Below are positions 41,443-50,237 of a stretch of DNA of 64,000 nucleotides, piece after piece. The stretch is from Dinoroseobacter sp013215265. Its GTDB lineage: Bacteria; Pseudomonadota; Alphaproteobacteria; Rhodobacterales; Rhodobacteraceae. Numbering within the stretch: the first letter of the stretch is position 1; every line of letters begins with the position of its first letter. The DNA is taken from the NCBI GenBank assembly GCA_963691755.1, contig OY829366.1, forward strand, positions 620,001 through 684,000, given 5' to 3'. The notes beneath the pieces are model-generated. The model was not told the origin of the DNA, did no database searches, and was given only the letters and a program-made list of their open reading frames with translations. The translations under genes and the position numbers were made by a program.

Positions 41443-42962
41443 AAACCTGTGGCAATCAATGTGACTAGGACCCCGAAAGCGGCGCCTAAAGTCGCCCAAA
41501 CCCAGGCATGAGACCGTGGTGTAGGTGCTACATCATTGTTAAGCTGCCTTGCTAATGCAGCCTCTGCCAACATCGGAAGTTTTGGACCAAACTTCGTTAA
41601 AACGCGTGCAGTTGCTGCCAGATCGCGCAGCAGTGCGGCTGGACCCACATTCTGACGAATGTAGCGTTCCACGACTGGTTGAGCGACTTCCCAGATATTT
41701 ATGTGTGGATTGAGGGACCGCGCGACGCCTTCGACAACGACCATCGTGCGTTGCAGCAAAATAAGTTCGGTGCGGGTTTCCATGCCAAAGCGTTCCGTGA
41801 CCTCGAACAGATAAGCCAACAAGTGGGCCATTGAAATGCGGGAGGCATCCATCCCGAAGATAGGCTCACCAACCGAACGTAACGCTTGGGCAAACTCATC
41901 AATATCGCGATCTGCAGGAACGTAGCCCGCTTCAAAATGAACCTCCGCTACCCGACGGTAGTCCTTTCGAATAAAGCCAATCAGGATTTCGGCGTACACA
42001 CGGCGTGTATATTCGTCGATCCGCCCCATGATCCCGAAATCCAAAGCGATGATTTGTCCGGATGGACCGACACGCAAATTGCCTTGGTGCATATCTGCAT
42101 GAAAATAACCGTCGCGCAGCGCATGGTTGAGAAATAGTTGAAGCACGCGGTTGCCCAGATCTTCGGTGTCGATCCCCGCTGCTCGGATCCGATCAACTTC
42201 GGACAGCGATATTCCATCCATCCAGCCAAGGGTCATCGCGCGACGGCTGGACAGATCCCACTTTACTTTAGGAAGTTCAAACTGATCATCTTGCGCCGTA
42301 TTGGCCGCAAACTCGCCAGCTGCCGAGGCTTCGAGCCGCAGGTCAAGTTCGCCCCTCACAACACCTTCAAAGTGCTGGATCACATCCATAGGACGCAATC
42401 GACGGGCTCCAGGGGCGAGAAGCTCAACAAAGCGCGCAATCAGATAGAAAGCATCGATGTCCTTTTGAAAGGCGCGCTCGATCCCGGGGCGCAACACTTT
42501 GACGGCCACGACTTCGCCGGTATCTGCCAATGTTGCTTTGTGAACCTGTGCAATTGATGCAGCAGCCACCGCATCTGAAAATTCTGAAAACAGCTCATCC
42601 GCAGGAATGCCGAGTTCAGCCAGAACAGCGCGTTTGGCTTCAGCGGTTGAAAAGGGCGGCAGCTTATCTTGCAGAACTTTCAACTGCCCTGCCAGTTCAT
42701 CGCCCACCACGTCTGGGCGCGTGGACATGATCTGACCGAACTTGATGTATGCTGGTCCTAGCGCTGTCAGGGCGCGTGTAACAGGCGGCATGCTTGGATC
42801 ACCACGAACGCCCAGCCATTGAAAGGGCCAGCCAAGGATCCGCGCGGCAATGCGCAAACCGGGGGGCGCGTCGAAAGCCTTTAGAGCCACGCGCATCGCG
42901 CCCGCCCGCTCAAAGGTCGCGCCGGTCCGTATCAACCGCCAGATATTGTGCGGTCCACGCAT
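41439..42962 (-). CDS. ubiB: Ubiquinone biosynthesis kinase-like protein UbiB
   Basis: 507-aa atypical ABC1/ADCK kinase-like protein required for ubiquinone synthesis, probably as an ATPase that mobilises membrane-bound precursors. Family motifs are the KxGQ segment (YIKFGQIMSTRPD), VAVKVLRPGIE, GYFHADMHQGNLRV and ALDFGIMGRID. A C-terminal membrane helix (WATLGAAFGVLVTLIATGF) anchors it. The ATG at 42962 is 1 base after the ubiE stop, so the genes form one unit; an upstream ATG at 42995 would overlap ubiE. Confidence 0.95.
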   Translation of the reverse strand: MRGPHNIWRLIRTGATFERAGAMRVALKAFDAPPGLRIAARILGWPFQWLGVRGDPSMPPVTRALTALGPAYIKFGQIMSTRPDVVGDELAGQLKVLQDKLPPFSTAEAKRAVLAELGIPADELFSEFSDAVAAASIAQVHKATLADTGEVVAVKVLRPGIERAFQKDIDAFYLIARFVELLAPGARRLRPMDVIQHFEGVVRGELDLRLEASAAGEFAANTAQDDQFELPKVKWDLSSRRAMTLGWMDGISLSEVDRIRAAGIDTEDLGNRVLQLFLNHALRDGYFHADMHQGNLRVGPSGQIIALDFGIMGRIDEYTRRVYAEILIGFIRKDYRRVAEVHFEAGYVPADRDIDEFAQALRSVGEPIFGMDASRISMAHLLAYLFEVTERFGMETRTELILLQRTMVVVEGVARSLNPHINIWEVAQPVVERYIRQNVGPAALLRDLAATARVLTKFGPKLPMLAEAALARQLNNDVAPTPRSHAWVWATLGAAFGVLVTLIATGF

Positions 42963-42963
42963 G

Positions 42964-43716
42964 TCAGAGTTTCCAACCAGAATGAAGGGCCGCAACCCCG
43001 AAGGTGAGATTGCGATATTTTACCTGAGAAAACCCTGCATCGCGGATCATCGTTGCAAATCGTTCCTGGTTTGGGAACTTGCGAATGGACTCAACCAGAT
43101 ATTGATAGCTTTCGCTGTCCCCGGCGATGACTTGGCCCATTTTGGGTATCAGATTAAACGAATACCTGTCATAGGCCCATTGCATTGCCGGGTTTGGCAA
43201 GTGACTAAATTCAAGAACCATCAACCGTCCTCCGGGTCTCAGCACCCGGTATGCTTCTGACAATGCGTCGTTGATCCGTGTGACATTCCGAATACCAAAG
43301 CTGATCGTGTAGACATCAAAGCTGTTGGCTTCGAATGGTAAGGCCATTGCGTCACCAACCATCCAGTCCAATTGATGGGCGCGATCTTCCGCCTCCGCCC
43401 GGTTGCGACCTTCAATCATCATGTCCTCGGTTAGATCCAGAACGACAGCTGATGCAGTTGGTGCACGTTTAAGAAAACGGAATGCGATGTCTCCGGTGCC
43501 ACCTGCCACGTCTAGCAGTCGTTGACCGTCGCGCGGCGACAACCAGTCCATCATCGCGTCTTTCCAGACCCTGTGTACGCCGCCGGACATGACATCGTTC
43601 ATAATGTCATATTTCGTGGCGACCGAGCTGAAGACGCCGCGGACGCGACCCGCCTTTTCAGCCTCAGGAATCGTTTTGAAACCGAAATGTGTGGTTTGAT
43701 CAGAGTTCTCGGTCAT
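42964..43716 (-). CDS. ubiE: Ubiquinone/menaquinone C-methyltransferase UbiE
   Basis: 250-aa class I SAM-dependent methyltransferase that methylates the quinone ring carbon in ubiquinone synthesis. It carries the N-terminal TTHFGFKTIPEAEKAGRVRGVF block and the SAM-binding LLDVAGGTGDIAFRF. The family signatures are YDIMNDVMSGGVHRVWKD and GGRLMVLEFSH. It is divergent from mutM and precedes ubiB. Rhodobacteraceae use ubiquinone, so the ubiquinone branch is the likely one. Confidence 0.96.
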   Translation of the reverse strand: MTENSDQTTHFGFKTIPEAEKAGRVRGVFSSVATKYDIMNDVMSGGVHRVWKDAMMDWLSPRDGQRLLDVAGGTGDIAFRFLKRAPTASAVVLDLTEDMMIEGRNRAEAEDRAHQLDWMVGDAMALPFEANSFDVYTISFGIRNVTRINDALSEAYRVLRPGGRLMVLEFSHLPNPAMQWAYDRYSFNLIPKMGQVIAGDSESYQYLVESIRKFPNQERFATMIRDAGFSQVKYRNLTFGVAALHSGWKL

Positions 43717-43803
43717 TGGGGCCTTGCCGTTTTTTCATGCTAACCTTCCTTATAGGGTCCGTCTGGGGTGATACAACGCACCGCGACAACATGGAGAGCC
43801 CCT

Positions 43804-44670
43804 TTGCCTGAACTGCCCGAAGTCGAGACGGTACGTCGCGGACTGGAACCGGTCCTGACCAATCAACGCATTGCGTATGCAGACATCCGTCGCCCGGATC
43901 TGCGTTGGCCGTTCCCAAAGAACATGAAATCGCGTCTCGAAGGTCAGCGTGTGACCCATGTTGGAAGGCGATCCAAATACCTACTGATCGAATTGGACAG
44001 TGGAGAAACCTTGCTCGTTCACCTGGGAATGTCGGGGCGGATCCTAATTCATCACCCATCGTTAGATCGGGCGCAGATCGGTAACTTTACTCATGCGCAT
44101 CCTGCTATCGAGAAACACGATCATGTCGTGCTAGATCTGTGCTCAGGGGTGCGGATCGTATTTAACGATCCGAGACGGTTCGGAGCGATGGACCTGATGA
44201 AGACCGAAATGCGCGATGCGCACAAACTTTTATCAGTCCTTGGGCCGGAACCATTAGGAAACCAGTTTAATGCTGAGCATCTGATTGCCGCGTTTAACGG
44301 CAAGCGAGCGCCTGTGAAGTCTGCCTTACTTGACCAGAGAATCGTTTCGGGGCTTGGGAACATCTACGTCTGCGAAGCTTTATTCCGGGCGGGTATCTCT
44401 CCGAAACGTCTTGCAGGTCGTATTTCAGCAACACGTGTTTCCAGCTTGGTGCCCATTATTCAGCAGGTTCTGATGGACGCAATTGAAGCGGGTGGATCAT
44501 CGTTGCGTGACTACAGGCAAGCTGATGGGGATCTTGGATATTTTCAGCACGCTTTTCGAGTTTATGGGAGGGAAGCGCAGCCCTGTCTGACACCCGGATG
44601 CGAAGGGATTGTCGCCCGAGTCGTTCAATCGGGTCGATCGAGCTTCTATTGCCCAACGTGCCAAAGATAG
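43804..44670 (+). CDS. mutM: Formamidopyrimidine-DNA glycosylase (Fpg, MutM)
   Basis: 288-aa bifunctional glycosylase/AP lyase removing 8-oxoguanine and formamidopyrimidines. The mature enzyme needs Pro at the N-terminus, and TTG at 43804 gives M-PELPEVETVRRGL with Pro2 and Glu3. GGAGAG is 7 bases upstream, so a TTG start is well supported against the in-frame GTG at 43768. Also seen are catalytic Lys (GRRSKYLLIELDSG), the H2TH region (VSGLGNIYVCEALF) and the C-terminal zinc finger (CLTPGCEGIV...FYCPTCQ). Divergent from ubiE. Confidence 0.96.
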   Translation: MPELPEVETVRRGLEPVLTNQRIAYADIRRPDLRWPFPKNMKSRLEGQRVTHVGRRSKYLLIELDSGETLLVHLGMSGRILIHHPSLDRAQIGNFTHAHPAIEKHDHVVLDLCSGVRIVFNDPRRFGAMDLMKTEMRDAHKLLSVLGPEPLGNQFNAEHLIAAFNGKRAPVKSALLDQRIVSGLGNIYVCEALFRAGISPKRLAGRISATRVSSLVPIIQQVLMDAIEAGGSSLRDYRQADGDLGYFQHAFRVYGREAQPCLTPGCEGIVARVVQSGRSSFYCPTCQR

Positions 44671-44733
44671 CTTGAACCTGCTGACCCAGTTGGTAACCCT
44701 TCGCAAAAATTAGGGTCTGAACGGAGCCGCTGC

Positions 44734-45510
44734 ATGGCCTACAACTCGATTATCGTCGAGATCTCCGAGCATATTGCGTTGATCAAGCTCAACCGGCCTG
44801 ATGCGCTGAATGCATTGAACACCGAGCTTTTGACTGAATTGGCTGAGGCGGTAACCAAGGCCAGCAGCAATGACAAAGTGCGGGTCATTGTTCTGACCGG
44901 GTCCGAAAAAGCTTTTGCTGCAGGTGCAGATATCACCGAAATGGCAGATAAAACCTTTGTCGATGTCTACATGTCTGACCTTTTTGCGCCTGAACAGGAG
45001 CGCCTTTTGGCGTGCCGAAAGCCGATAATCGCGGCTGTCGCCGGGTATGCCCTGGGTGGTGGATGTGAGTTGGCAATGATGTGCGACTTTATCATTGCGG
45101 CTGACACGGCGAAGTTTGGCCAGCCAGAGATTAACTTGGGTGTTGTCGCGGGGATGGGCGGAACACAACGACTGACGCGCCTGGTCGGAAGGTCCAAGTC
45201 CATGGACATGCATTTGACGGGCCGCTTCATGGGGGCGGAAGAAGCCGAAAAATCCGGTTTGGTTTCTCGTGTTGTTCCGGCGAAAAAACTTATGGATGAA
45301 GCTATGAGCGCAGCCCATAAGATCGCTGAGAAATCTGTTTTGGCATCAATGGCCGTGAAAGAAGCGGTCAACAAGGCCGAGGAAATGTCGCTTCGGGACG
45401 GCCTTCTGTTTGAGCGCAGACTTTTCCATTCGCTCTTTGCGACTGAAGATCAGACCGAAGGCATGGCGGCGTTTCGCGAGAAGCGCGAAGCGCAGTTCCG
45501 CGACCGCTAG
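44734..45510 (+). CDS. Enoyl-CoA hydratase
   Basis: 258-aa crotonase-fold hydratase, probably adding water to 2-enoyl-CoA in beta-oxidation. It has the oxyanion-hole segments KAFAAGADITEM and AVAGYALGGGCELAMMCD, and the second catalytic Glu region GQPEINLGVVAGMGGTQRLTRLVG, with both glutamates (GGGCE and GQPE) present. It is closest to short-chain FadB-type hydratases. It lies alone between mutM and rpsT, with a 63-base gap before it. Confidence 0.9.
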   Translation: MAYNSIIVEISEHIALIKLNRPDALNALNTELLTELAEAVTKASSNDKVRVIVLTGSEKAFAAGADITEMADKTFVDVYMSDLFAPEQERLLACRKPIIAAVAGYALGGGCELAMMCDFIIAADTAKFGQPEINLGVVAGMGGTQRLTRLVGRSKSMDMHLTGRFMGAEEAEKSGLVSRVVPAKKLMDEAMSAAHKIAEKSVLASMAVKEAVNKAEEMSLRDGLLFERRLFHSLFATEDQTEGMAAFREKREAQFRDR

Positions 45511-45541
45511 TCGGTTTGTCAGAAATCGATACGCTACCCTG

Positions 45542-45570
45542 TTGACTTGACGGCGAGTCACGCCTATCAG
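45542..45570 (+). promoter_or_regulatory. Probable sigma70 promoter of rpsT
   Basis: TTGACT (45542-45547) and TATCAG (45565-45570) with a 17-base spacer lie 44 bases upstream of the rpsT start. A GANTC site (GAGTC, 45555-45559) sits between them. The -10 is weak. Confidence 0.4.
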
Positions 45571-45614
45571 CGCGGTCTCAGAATTATTCTATTCCAAATT
45601 CGTTGGAGAGCCCG

Positions 45615-45881
45615 TTGGCCAACTCGCCTCAAGCAAAGAAACGCGCCCGTCAAACAGAGCGCCGCACCGAAGTGAACAAAGCGCGTCGCTCGCGAATTCG
45701 CACCTACCTGCGTAAGGTAGAAGAAGCGATCGCTGGCGGAAACGCTGACAATGCCGCAGCAGCGCTGAAAGAAGCACAGCCTGAATTGATGCGTGGCGTT
45801 ACCAAGGGTGTTCTGCATAAGAATACCGCGTCCCGTAAAATGTCGCGCTTGGCGGCACGCGTGAAAGCTCTCTCAGCTTAA
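45615..45881 (+). CDS. rpsT: Ribosomal protein S20
   Basis: 88-aa small-subunit protein, very basic (ANSPQAKKRARQTERRTEVN), binding 16S rRNA early in assembly. The N-terminal MANSPQAKKR is reached from the TTG at 45615, with GGAGAG 6 bases upstream; a TTG four codons earlier would add non-family residues. UUG starts for rpsT are known in E. coli, where they take part in regulation. It is preceded by a probable sigma70 promoter and followed by a strong terminator, so it is a single transcript. Its position ahead of dnaA is usual in alphaproteobacteria. Confidence 0.97.
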   Translation: MANSPQAKKRARQTERRTEVNKARRSRIRTYLRKVEEAIAGGNADNAAAALKEAQPELMRGVTKGVLHKNTASRKMSRLAARVKALSA

Positions 45882-45904
45882 GACTTGCATAATTGCAACA
45901 GGTG

Positions 45905-45929
45905 AGCGCCCCGTTTTGGGGCGCTTTTT
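45905..45929 (+). terminator. Rho-independent terminator of rpsT
   Basis: Perfect 8-base stem AGCGCCCC / GGGGCGCT with loop GTTTT, followed by five T residues, 24 bases after the rpsT stop. The best terminator in the window. Confidence 0.9.
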
Positions 45930-46469
45930 ATGTTTAGTCCGATATTTCAAACTCGTAACAATATGAATATGTCGTACAACCTGAGCGTGTATATAGATTC
46001 GTTTGGATTAACCTCGTGTCAATATCCTTGTTTGGGGTGACGACTCGGCAATCGCTTGCTACCCAAGGTATCAGCGAGTCATTCGTACAAAAAAGGCGAG
46101 TTTGAAGCGTGGGACCATAGGTTCTATGTGATGTAATGAATTGTGTGTGCGGTTAGCCGGACATATTCAGAGTTAACATCACAGCGTTTTTAAGTGTGGG
46201 GGAGGCCGGATTGGGATCCGGTACGCTCCTGTGTGATTGAAGTGCTGGGTCAAGTACGCCCGCACGCGAAGACATGCCTTTTCATCGCCCGGCAAGGGGG
46301 CAGAGGGACACCGTTTCGCTGCGAAACGGTACGATCTGTTCTTTCGGGTTAATCGTGCAGCCCATTGCGGGGGCGGTATGGGTGAACTGCTAAAGACTGG
46401 GGTTGCCTTCAGTGCGAGGGCGAGGGGTCTGCAACAGGCAGGCACGAAAACGATAAAAAAGGGCCAAGA
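45930..46469. other. Non-coding region between rpsT and dnaA
   Basis: 540 bases without a supported gene. The left part is AT-rich and contains three GANTC sites in 85 bases (45996, 46042, 46076), the latter two inside an inverted repeat GACTCG...CGAGTC. The right part is GC-rich and contains a 21-base palindrome at 46310-46330. No consensus DnaA box TTATNCACA was found. It should hold the dnaA promoter and leader, but I cannot place a convincing -35/-10. It is a possible but unproven replication-origin neighbourhood. Confidence 0.6.
46310..46330. repeat. 21-base palindrome upstream of dnaA
   Basis: ACCGTTTCGC-T-GCGAAACGGT, a perfect inverted repeat with 10-base arms and one central base, 140 bases before the dnaA start. 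It could be a dimeric-regulator operator or a short RNA hairpin in the dnaA leader. It resembles a ParB site only in the GTTTC/GAAAC ends. Confidence 0.6.
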
Positions 46470-47837
46470 ATGACACAGGACACTTGGGGTCGTGTGCGAG
46501 ATGAACTCAAAAAAGAAGTTGGGAAAAACAATTATTTAACCTGGATCGAGCCGCTGAAGCTCGCAGATTGTGACAACGGTGTCGCCCGATTTGAAGTACC
46601 GACCAGTTTTGTCGGAACATGGGTAAAGCGAAACTTTGGAGATCGCATCGTTCACCACCTGAGCGCTGCAGGGGCACGTGTTGACCGCATCGAATTTGAC
46701 GTATCCGCGCCAGTAACGGCTGCTCCAAAGCGGGCGGACACCGCTGCCACCTCACCAGCCCACCCAAGTAGTCCTGCGAGCGACATTACGGCGTTTGAGA
46801 ACAGCTCTCCACTTGATAGCCGTCTGACCTTTAGCAGTTTTGTCGTCGGTAAGCCGAACGAGCTAGCGCATGCGGCGGCACGACGTGTTGCAGAAGGCGG
46901 CCCTGTCTCGTTCAATCCGCTCTTCCTTTACGGAGGTGTTGGCCTCGGTAAGACCCATCTTATGCACGCGATTGCATGGGAGGCACGCGTGCGCAACCCA
47001 GAGTTGAAAGTGCTGTACTTGTCTGCTGAGCAGTTCATGTATCGTTTCGTAAAGGCTCTGCGTGATCGCAATACCCTAGGCTTCAAGGATCTGTACCGCT
47101 CCGTAGATATTCTGATGGTCGATGACGTTCAGTTCATCGCGGGCAAGGACAGCACCCAGGACGAGTTTTTCCACACGTTTAATGCTTTGATCGATCAGAA
47201 GAAGCAGATCATTATCTCGGGGGATCGGGCGCCGGGTGAGATCGATGGCTTGGAAGAGCGCATCAAAAGCCGACTACAGCGCGGGCTAGTTGTTGACCTG
47301 CATCCGACTGACTATGAACTTCGCTTGGGCATCTTGCAGCAGAAGCTCGATGAGCATCTCGCAACCGGCGAATCTCTCGTGATTGCAGATGGCGTTCTTG
47401 AATTCCTTGCGCATCGTATCACCTCCAATGTCCGCGTACTCGAAGGGGCGCTGACGCGTCTCTTCGCGTTTGGGTCTCTTGTTGGCCGCGATATTACGCT
47501 TGATGTCGCACAGGACTGTCTTGCGGATATCCTGCGCGCGTCTGAGCGCAAAATCACCGTTGATGAAATCATGCGGAAGGTGTCAGAGCACTATAACGTG
47601 CGTATTGCAGATCTTTTGGGGCCAAAACGGACGCGTACAATTGCGCGCCCCCGTCAGGTCGCAATGTATCTCGCGAAAACCATGACGCAACGGAGCCTGC
47701 CTGAGATCGGGCGCAGATTTGGTGGACGGGACCATACCACCGTTATTCACGCGGTTCGTAAGATCAAAGAACTGCAGGACAGCGATCAGCGCATTGCAGA
47801 AGACGTGGTGCTGCTGCGGCGTTCACTCGAGTCCTGA
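46470..47837 (+). CDS. dnaA: Chromosomal replication initiator DnaA
   Basis: 455-aa initiator. Domain I covers residues 1-80 (WGRVRDELKKEVGKNNYLTWIEPL) and domain II is a Ala/Pro/Ser linker to about residue 115. The AAA+ domain has Walker A GGVGLGKT (155-162) and Walker B VDILMVDDVQFIAGK. The C-terminal DNA-binding domain contains the signature GGRDHTTVIHAVRKI. The ATG at 46470 follows AAAAAAGGG. Together with dnaN and recF downstream it forms the canonical replication cluster. Confidence 0.98.
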   Translation: MTQDTWGRVRDELKKEVGKNNYLTWIEPLKLADCDNGVARFEVPTSFVGTWVKRNFGDRIVHHLSAAGARVDRIEFDVSAPVTAAPKRADTAATSPAHPSSPASDITAFENSSPLDSRLTFSSFVVGKPNELAHAAARRVAEGGPVSFNPLFLYGGVGLGKTHLMHAIAWEARVRNPELKVLYLSAEQFMYRFVKALRDRNTLGFKDLYRSVDILMVDDVQFIAGKDSTQDEFFHTFNALIDQKKQIIISGDRAPGEIDGLEERIKSRLQRGLVVDLHPTDYELRLGILQQKLDEHLATGESLVIADGVLEFLAHRITSNVRVLEGALTRLFAFGSLVGRDITLDVAQDCLADILRASERKITVDEIMRKVSEHYNVRIADLLGPKRTRTIARPRQVAMYLAKTMTQRSLPEIGRRFGGRDHTTVIHAVRKIKELQDSDQRIAEDVVLLRRSLES

Positions 47838-47840
47838 GCA

Positions 47841-47888
47841 CACCACATTTGGTGCGATGAATTGTCGGGGCCTTGACGGCCTCGACAA
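47841..47888 (+). other. Two hairpins between dnaA and dnaN
   Basis: CACCA-CATT-TGGTG (47841-47854) is followed by TTGTCGGGGCC / GGCCTCGACAA (47862-47888, 11 pairs including one G-U, five-base loop). No T-run follows, so classic termination is unlikely; RNA processing or attenuation between dnaA and dnaN is possible. Confidence 0.5.
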
Positions 47889-47968
47889 ACCCATAAACAG
47901 TCCTGAAAACGCTTGTGGTAAACGCAGGTTCCGGTAGTCTAACGGACCCGAGGTCAGGAGCATTGGGT

Positions 47969-49087
47969 ATGAAAATCAGCATTGAACGCGCAGCCCTTCT
48001 CAAAGCGGTTGGGCAAGCCCAATCGGTCGTAGAGCGCCGTAACACAATCCCGATCCTGGCAAATGTGCTGATCGAGGCTGAGGGAAACGACGTCAGTTTC
48101 CGTGCAACCGATCTCGATATCGAGGTTGTTGATAATGCAGATGCCACCGTTGAGCGTGCCGGGGCGACGACGGTTTCCGCGGTGACTTTGCACGAAATCG
48201 TCCGCAAATTGCCTGACGGCGCCCAAGTCCAACTGTCTGAAGATGGAGCCAAGGGCCGTTTGGAAGTGACGGCGGGCAAATCCAGTTTCTCGCTTGCGAC
48301 GCTGCCAAGAGATGATTTTCCGGTGATGGCCAGCGCTGAATACGATTGCAACTTTTCAGCACCCGCGCCTGAACTTCGCCGTCTGTTCGATAAATCTAAG
48401 TTCGCGATCTCGACAGAAGAGACGCGTTACTACTTGAACGGCGTTTACATGCATGTTGCGGATTCCGATGGGGGGCAGGTTCTGCGTTGTGTGGCCACCG
48501 ACGGACATAGATTGGCGCGGATCGACTCGAAGCTGCCGGACGGTGCATCAGATATGCCAGGCGTCATCGTTCCACGGAAAACCGTAGCGGAACTGCGCAA
48601 ACTACTCGACGATGATGATATGGTCATTGCGGTATCAGTTAGCGAAACCAAAGTTCGTTTCGCAACGCCACAGATCACGCTGACATCCAAGGTCATAGAT
48701 GGCACCTTCCCCGACTATACGCGCGTGATCCCTTACGGGAATACCAAAGAGCTCAAGGTCGATGCCTCAGATTTTGCTAAAGCGGTTGATCGTGTGTCAA
48801 CGGTCAGTTCTGAACGGTCCCGAGCGGTAAAGCTGACGCTCGACGAAGATCGCTTGGTTCTTTCAGTAAATGCGCCCGATGCTGGTGCTGCAGAAGAAGA
48901 GCTTGGTGTCGCGTATAATGATGAACGCCTCGAGATTGGGTTTAACGCCAAGTATCTGCAGGACATCGCAAATCAAGTTGATCGTGAGAACGCTGTTTTC
49001 CTGTTCAACTCTGCAGGTGACCCCACGATGATGCGCGAAGGCAATGATACTTCGGCGGTCTACGTCGTCATGCCAATGCGCGTCTGA
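47969..49087 (+). CDS. dnaN: DNA polymerase III beta sliding clamp
   Basis: 372-aa ring-forming clamp that tethers polymerase III. Three repeated domains are evident, beginning MKISIERAALLKAVGQAQSVVERRNTIPILANVL and ending with the clamp C-terminus TSAVYVVMPMRV. The ATG at 47969 follows AGGAG; an in-frame ATG at 47915 lacks family sequence. It is 131 bases after dnaA, across two hairpins, and 40 bases before recF. Confidence 0.98.
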   Translation: MKISIERAALLKAVGQAQSVVERRNTIPILANVLIEAEGNDVSFRATDLDIEVVDNADATVERAGATTVSAVTLHEIVRKLPDGAQVQLSEDGAKGRLEVTAGKSSFSLATLPRDDFPVMASAEYDCNFSAPAPELRRLFDKSKFAISTEETRYYLNGVYMHVADSDGGQVLRCVATDGHRLARIDSKLPDGASDMPGVIVPRKTVAELRKLLDDDDMVIAVSVSETKVRFATPQITLTSKVIDGTFPDYTRVIPYGNTKELKVDASDFAKAVDRVSTVSSERSRAVKLTLDEDRLVLSVNAPDAGAAEEELGVAYNDERLEIGFNAKYLQDIANQVDRENAVFLFNSAGDPTMMREGNDTSAVYVVMPMRV

Positions 49088-49127
49088 CGCGCAGTCGAAA
49101 ACAGATGTACAGATTTAGGAGCGGCGC

Positions 49128-50237
49128 ATGGCTGGGGTTTGGATCAGCGCGCTGAAGCTTCTGCATTTCAGGTCCCATAAGCGTCTTGAGCTGAACCTTG
49201 ACGCACGTCCTGTTGCGTTGTTTGGACCGAACGGGGCAGGAAAGACCAATATACTGGAAGCCATTTCGTTTTTGTCCCCGGGTCGCGGTTTGCGTCGTGC
49301 TGGTATCGATGACATTGCTAGACGGCCAGAGGCGCTTGGTTGGGCGGTCCAGGCCGCTGTAGAAAGCACTCAAGCCTCGCACGAGGTGGATACCCGTTCT
49401 GAAGCCGGCGCGCCGCGTTCCGTGCGTATTGACGATAAAACCGTGCCGCAATTGGCGCTGGGCAAAGTTGTTCCTTTGGTTTGGCTCGTGCCCGCGATGG
49501 ACAGGCTTTGGATTGAAGCGGCCGAAGGTAGGCGGCGCTTTCTTGATCGACTGACAATGGGCTACCGGCCTGATCATGGATCCGCATCCGTGACATACGA
49601 AAAAGCCATGCGCGAGCGGAACAGATTACTGAAAGACGGGGTTGTTGACCCAAGCTGGTACAGCGCCTTGGAACACCAGATGGCCGAGGCGGGCGCCCAG
49701 ATACATGAAAACCGGCGCGCCACATTGGTTCGCCTTTCAAGTGCGTTGCAAGAAGATGAAGGCGCATTCCCGCGTGTTGGCCTGACACTGGCGGGACCCG
49801 ACGGCCCGGAGGAAGGCGAAATCGACGTGCAGGCGCTGGCAACCGCGTTTGCAGATGGACGGCACCGGGACATTGCCGCGGGTCGAACGCTGGTTGGTCC
49901 GCACCGGTCAGATCTGGAAGCGACCTATCTCGCGAAGGGTTTGCGGGCGCGAGATTGCTCAACTGGCGAACAAAAGGCTCTGTTGCTTTCGTTGGTGCTT
50001 GCCAATGCCCGTGCGTTGAGTGCTGATTTTGGTGCAGCGCCCTTGTTGCTTCTCGACGAGGTTGCAGCCCATCTGGACGCTGATCGCCGTGCGGCACTTT
50101 ACGATGAGATTACCGCGCTTGGGGCGCAAGCCTGGATGACAGGAACTGGCCCAGAGTTATTCGAAGCGCTGGGCAGTCGTGCGCAGCGCTTCGAGGTGCG
50201 GGATGGCGATGGACTTTCGAATGTGGTGCAGACCTAG
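49128..50237 (+). CDS. recF: DNA replication and repair protein RecF
   Basis: 369-aa ABC-type SMC-like ATPase that helps load RecA at gaps. Walker A is GPNGAGKT (residues 33-40), the signature region reads RDCSTGEQKALLLSLVLANA, and Walker B is APLLLLDEVAAHLDADR. GGAG lies 8 bases before the ATG. Its end overlaps by four bases the end of gyrB, which is on the other strand. Confidence 0.97.
   Translation: MAGVWISALKLLHFRSHKRLELNLDARPVALFGPNGAGKTNILEAISFLSPGRGLRRAGIDDIARRPEALGWAVQAAVESTQASHEVDTRSEAGAPRSVRIDDKTVPQLALGKVVPLVWLVPAMDRLWIEAAEGRRRFLDRLTMGYRPDHGSASVTYEKAMRERNRLLKDGVVDPSWYSALEHQMAEAGAQIHENRRATLVRLSSALQEDEGAFPRVGLTLAGPDGPEEGEIDVQALATAFADGRHRDIAAGRTLVGPHRSDLEATYLAKGLRARDCSTGEQKALLLSLVLANARALSADFGAAPLLLLDEVAAHLDADRRAALYDEITALGAQAWMTGTGPELFEALGSRAQRFEVRDGDGLSNVVQT

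Noticed and set aside
46310..46330. ParB binding site (parS).
   Set aside because: Only the GTTTC/GAAAC ends agree with TGTTTCACGTGAAACA; the centre differs and the odd length is wrong.
45930..46469. Replication origin upstream of dnaA.
   Set aside because: No TTATNCACA boxes found by reading both strands; AT-richness and GANTC sites alone are not enough. GC-skew over the genome would decide.
46237..46473. 78-codon open frame ending on the dnaA start codon (ATGA overlap).
   Set aside because: TTG start without ribosome site, composition unlike a protein, and it contains the 21-base palindrome; more likely untranslated dnaA leader.
49318..50097. 259-codon open frame antisense to recF.
   Set aside because: Shadow of recF, whose P-loop and Walker B are intact on the plus strand.
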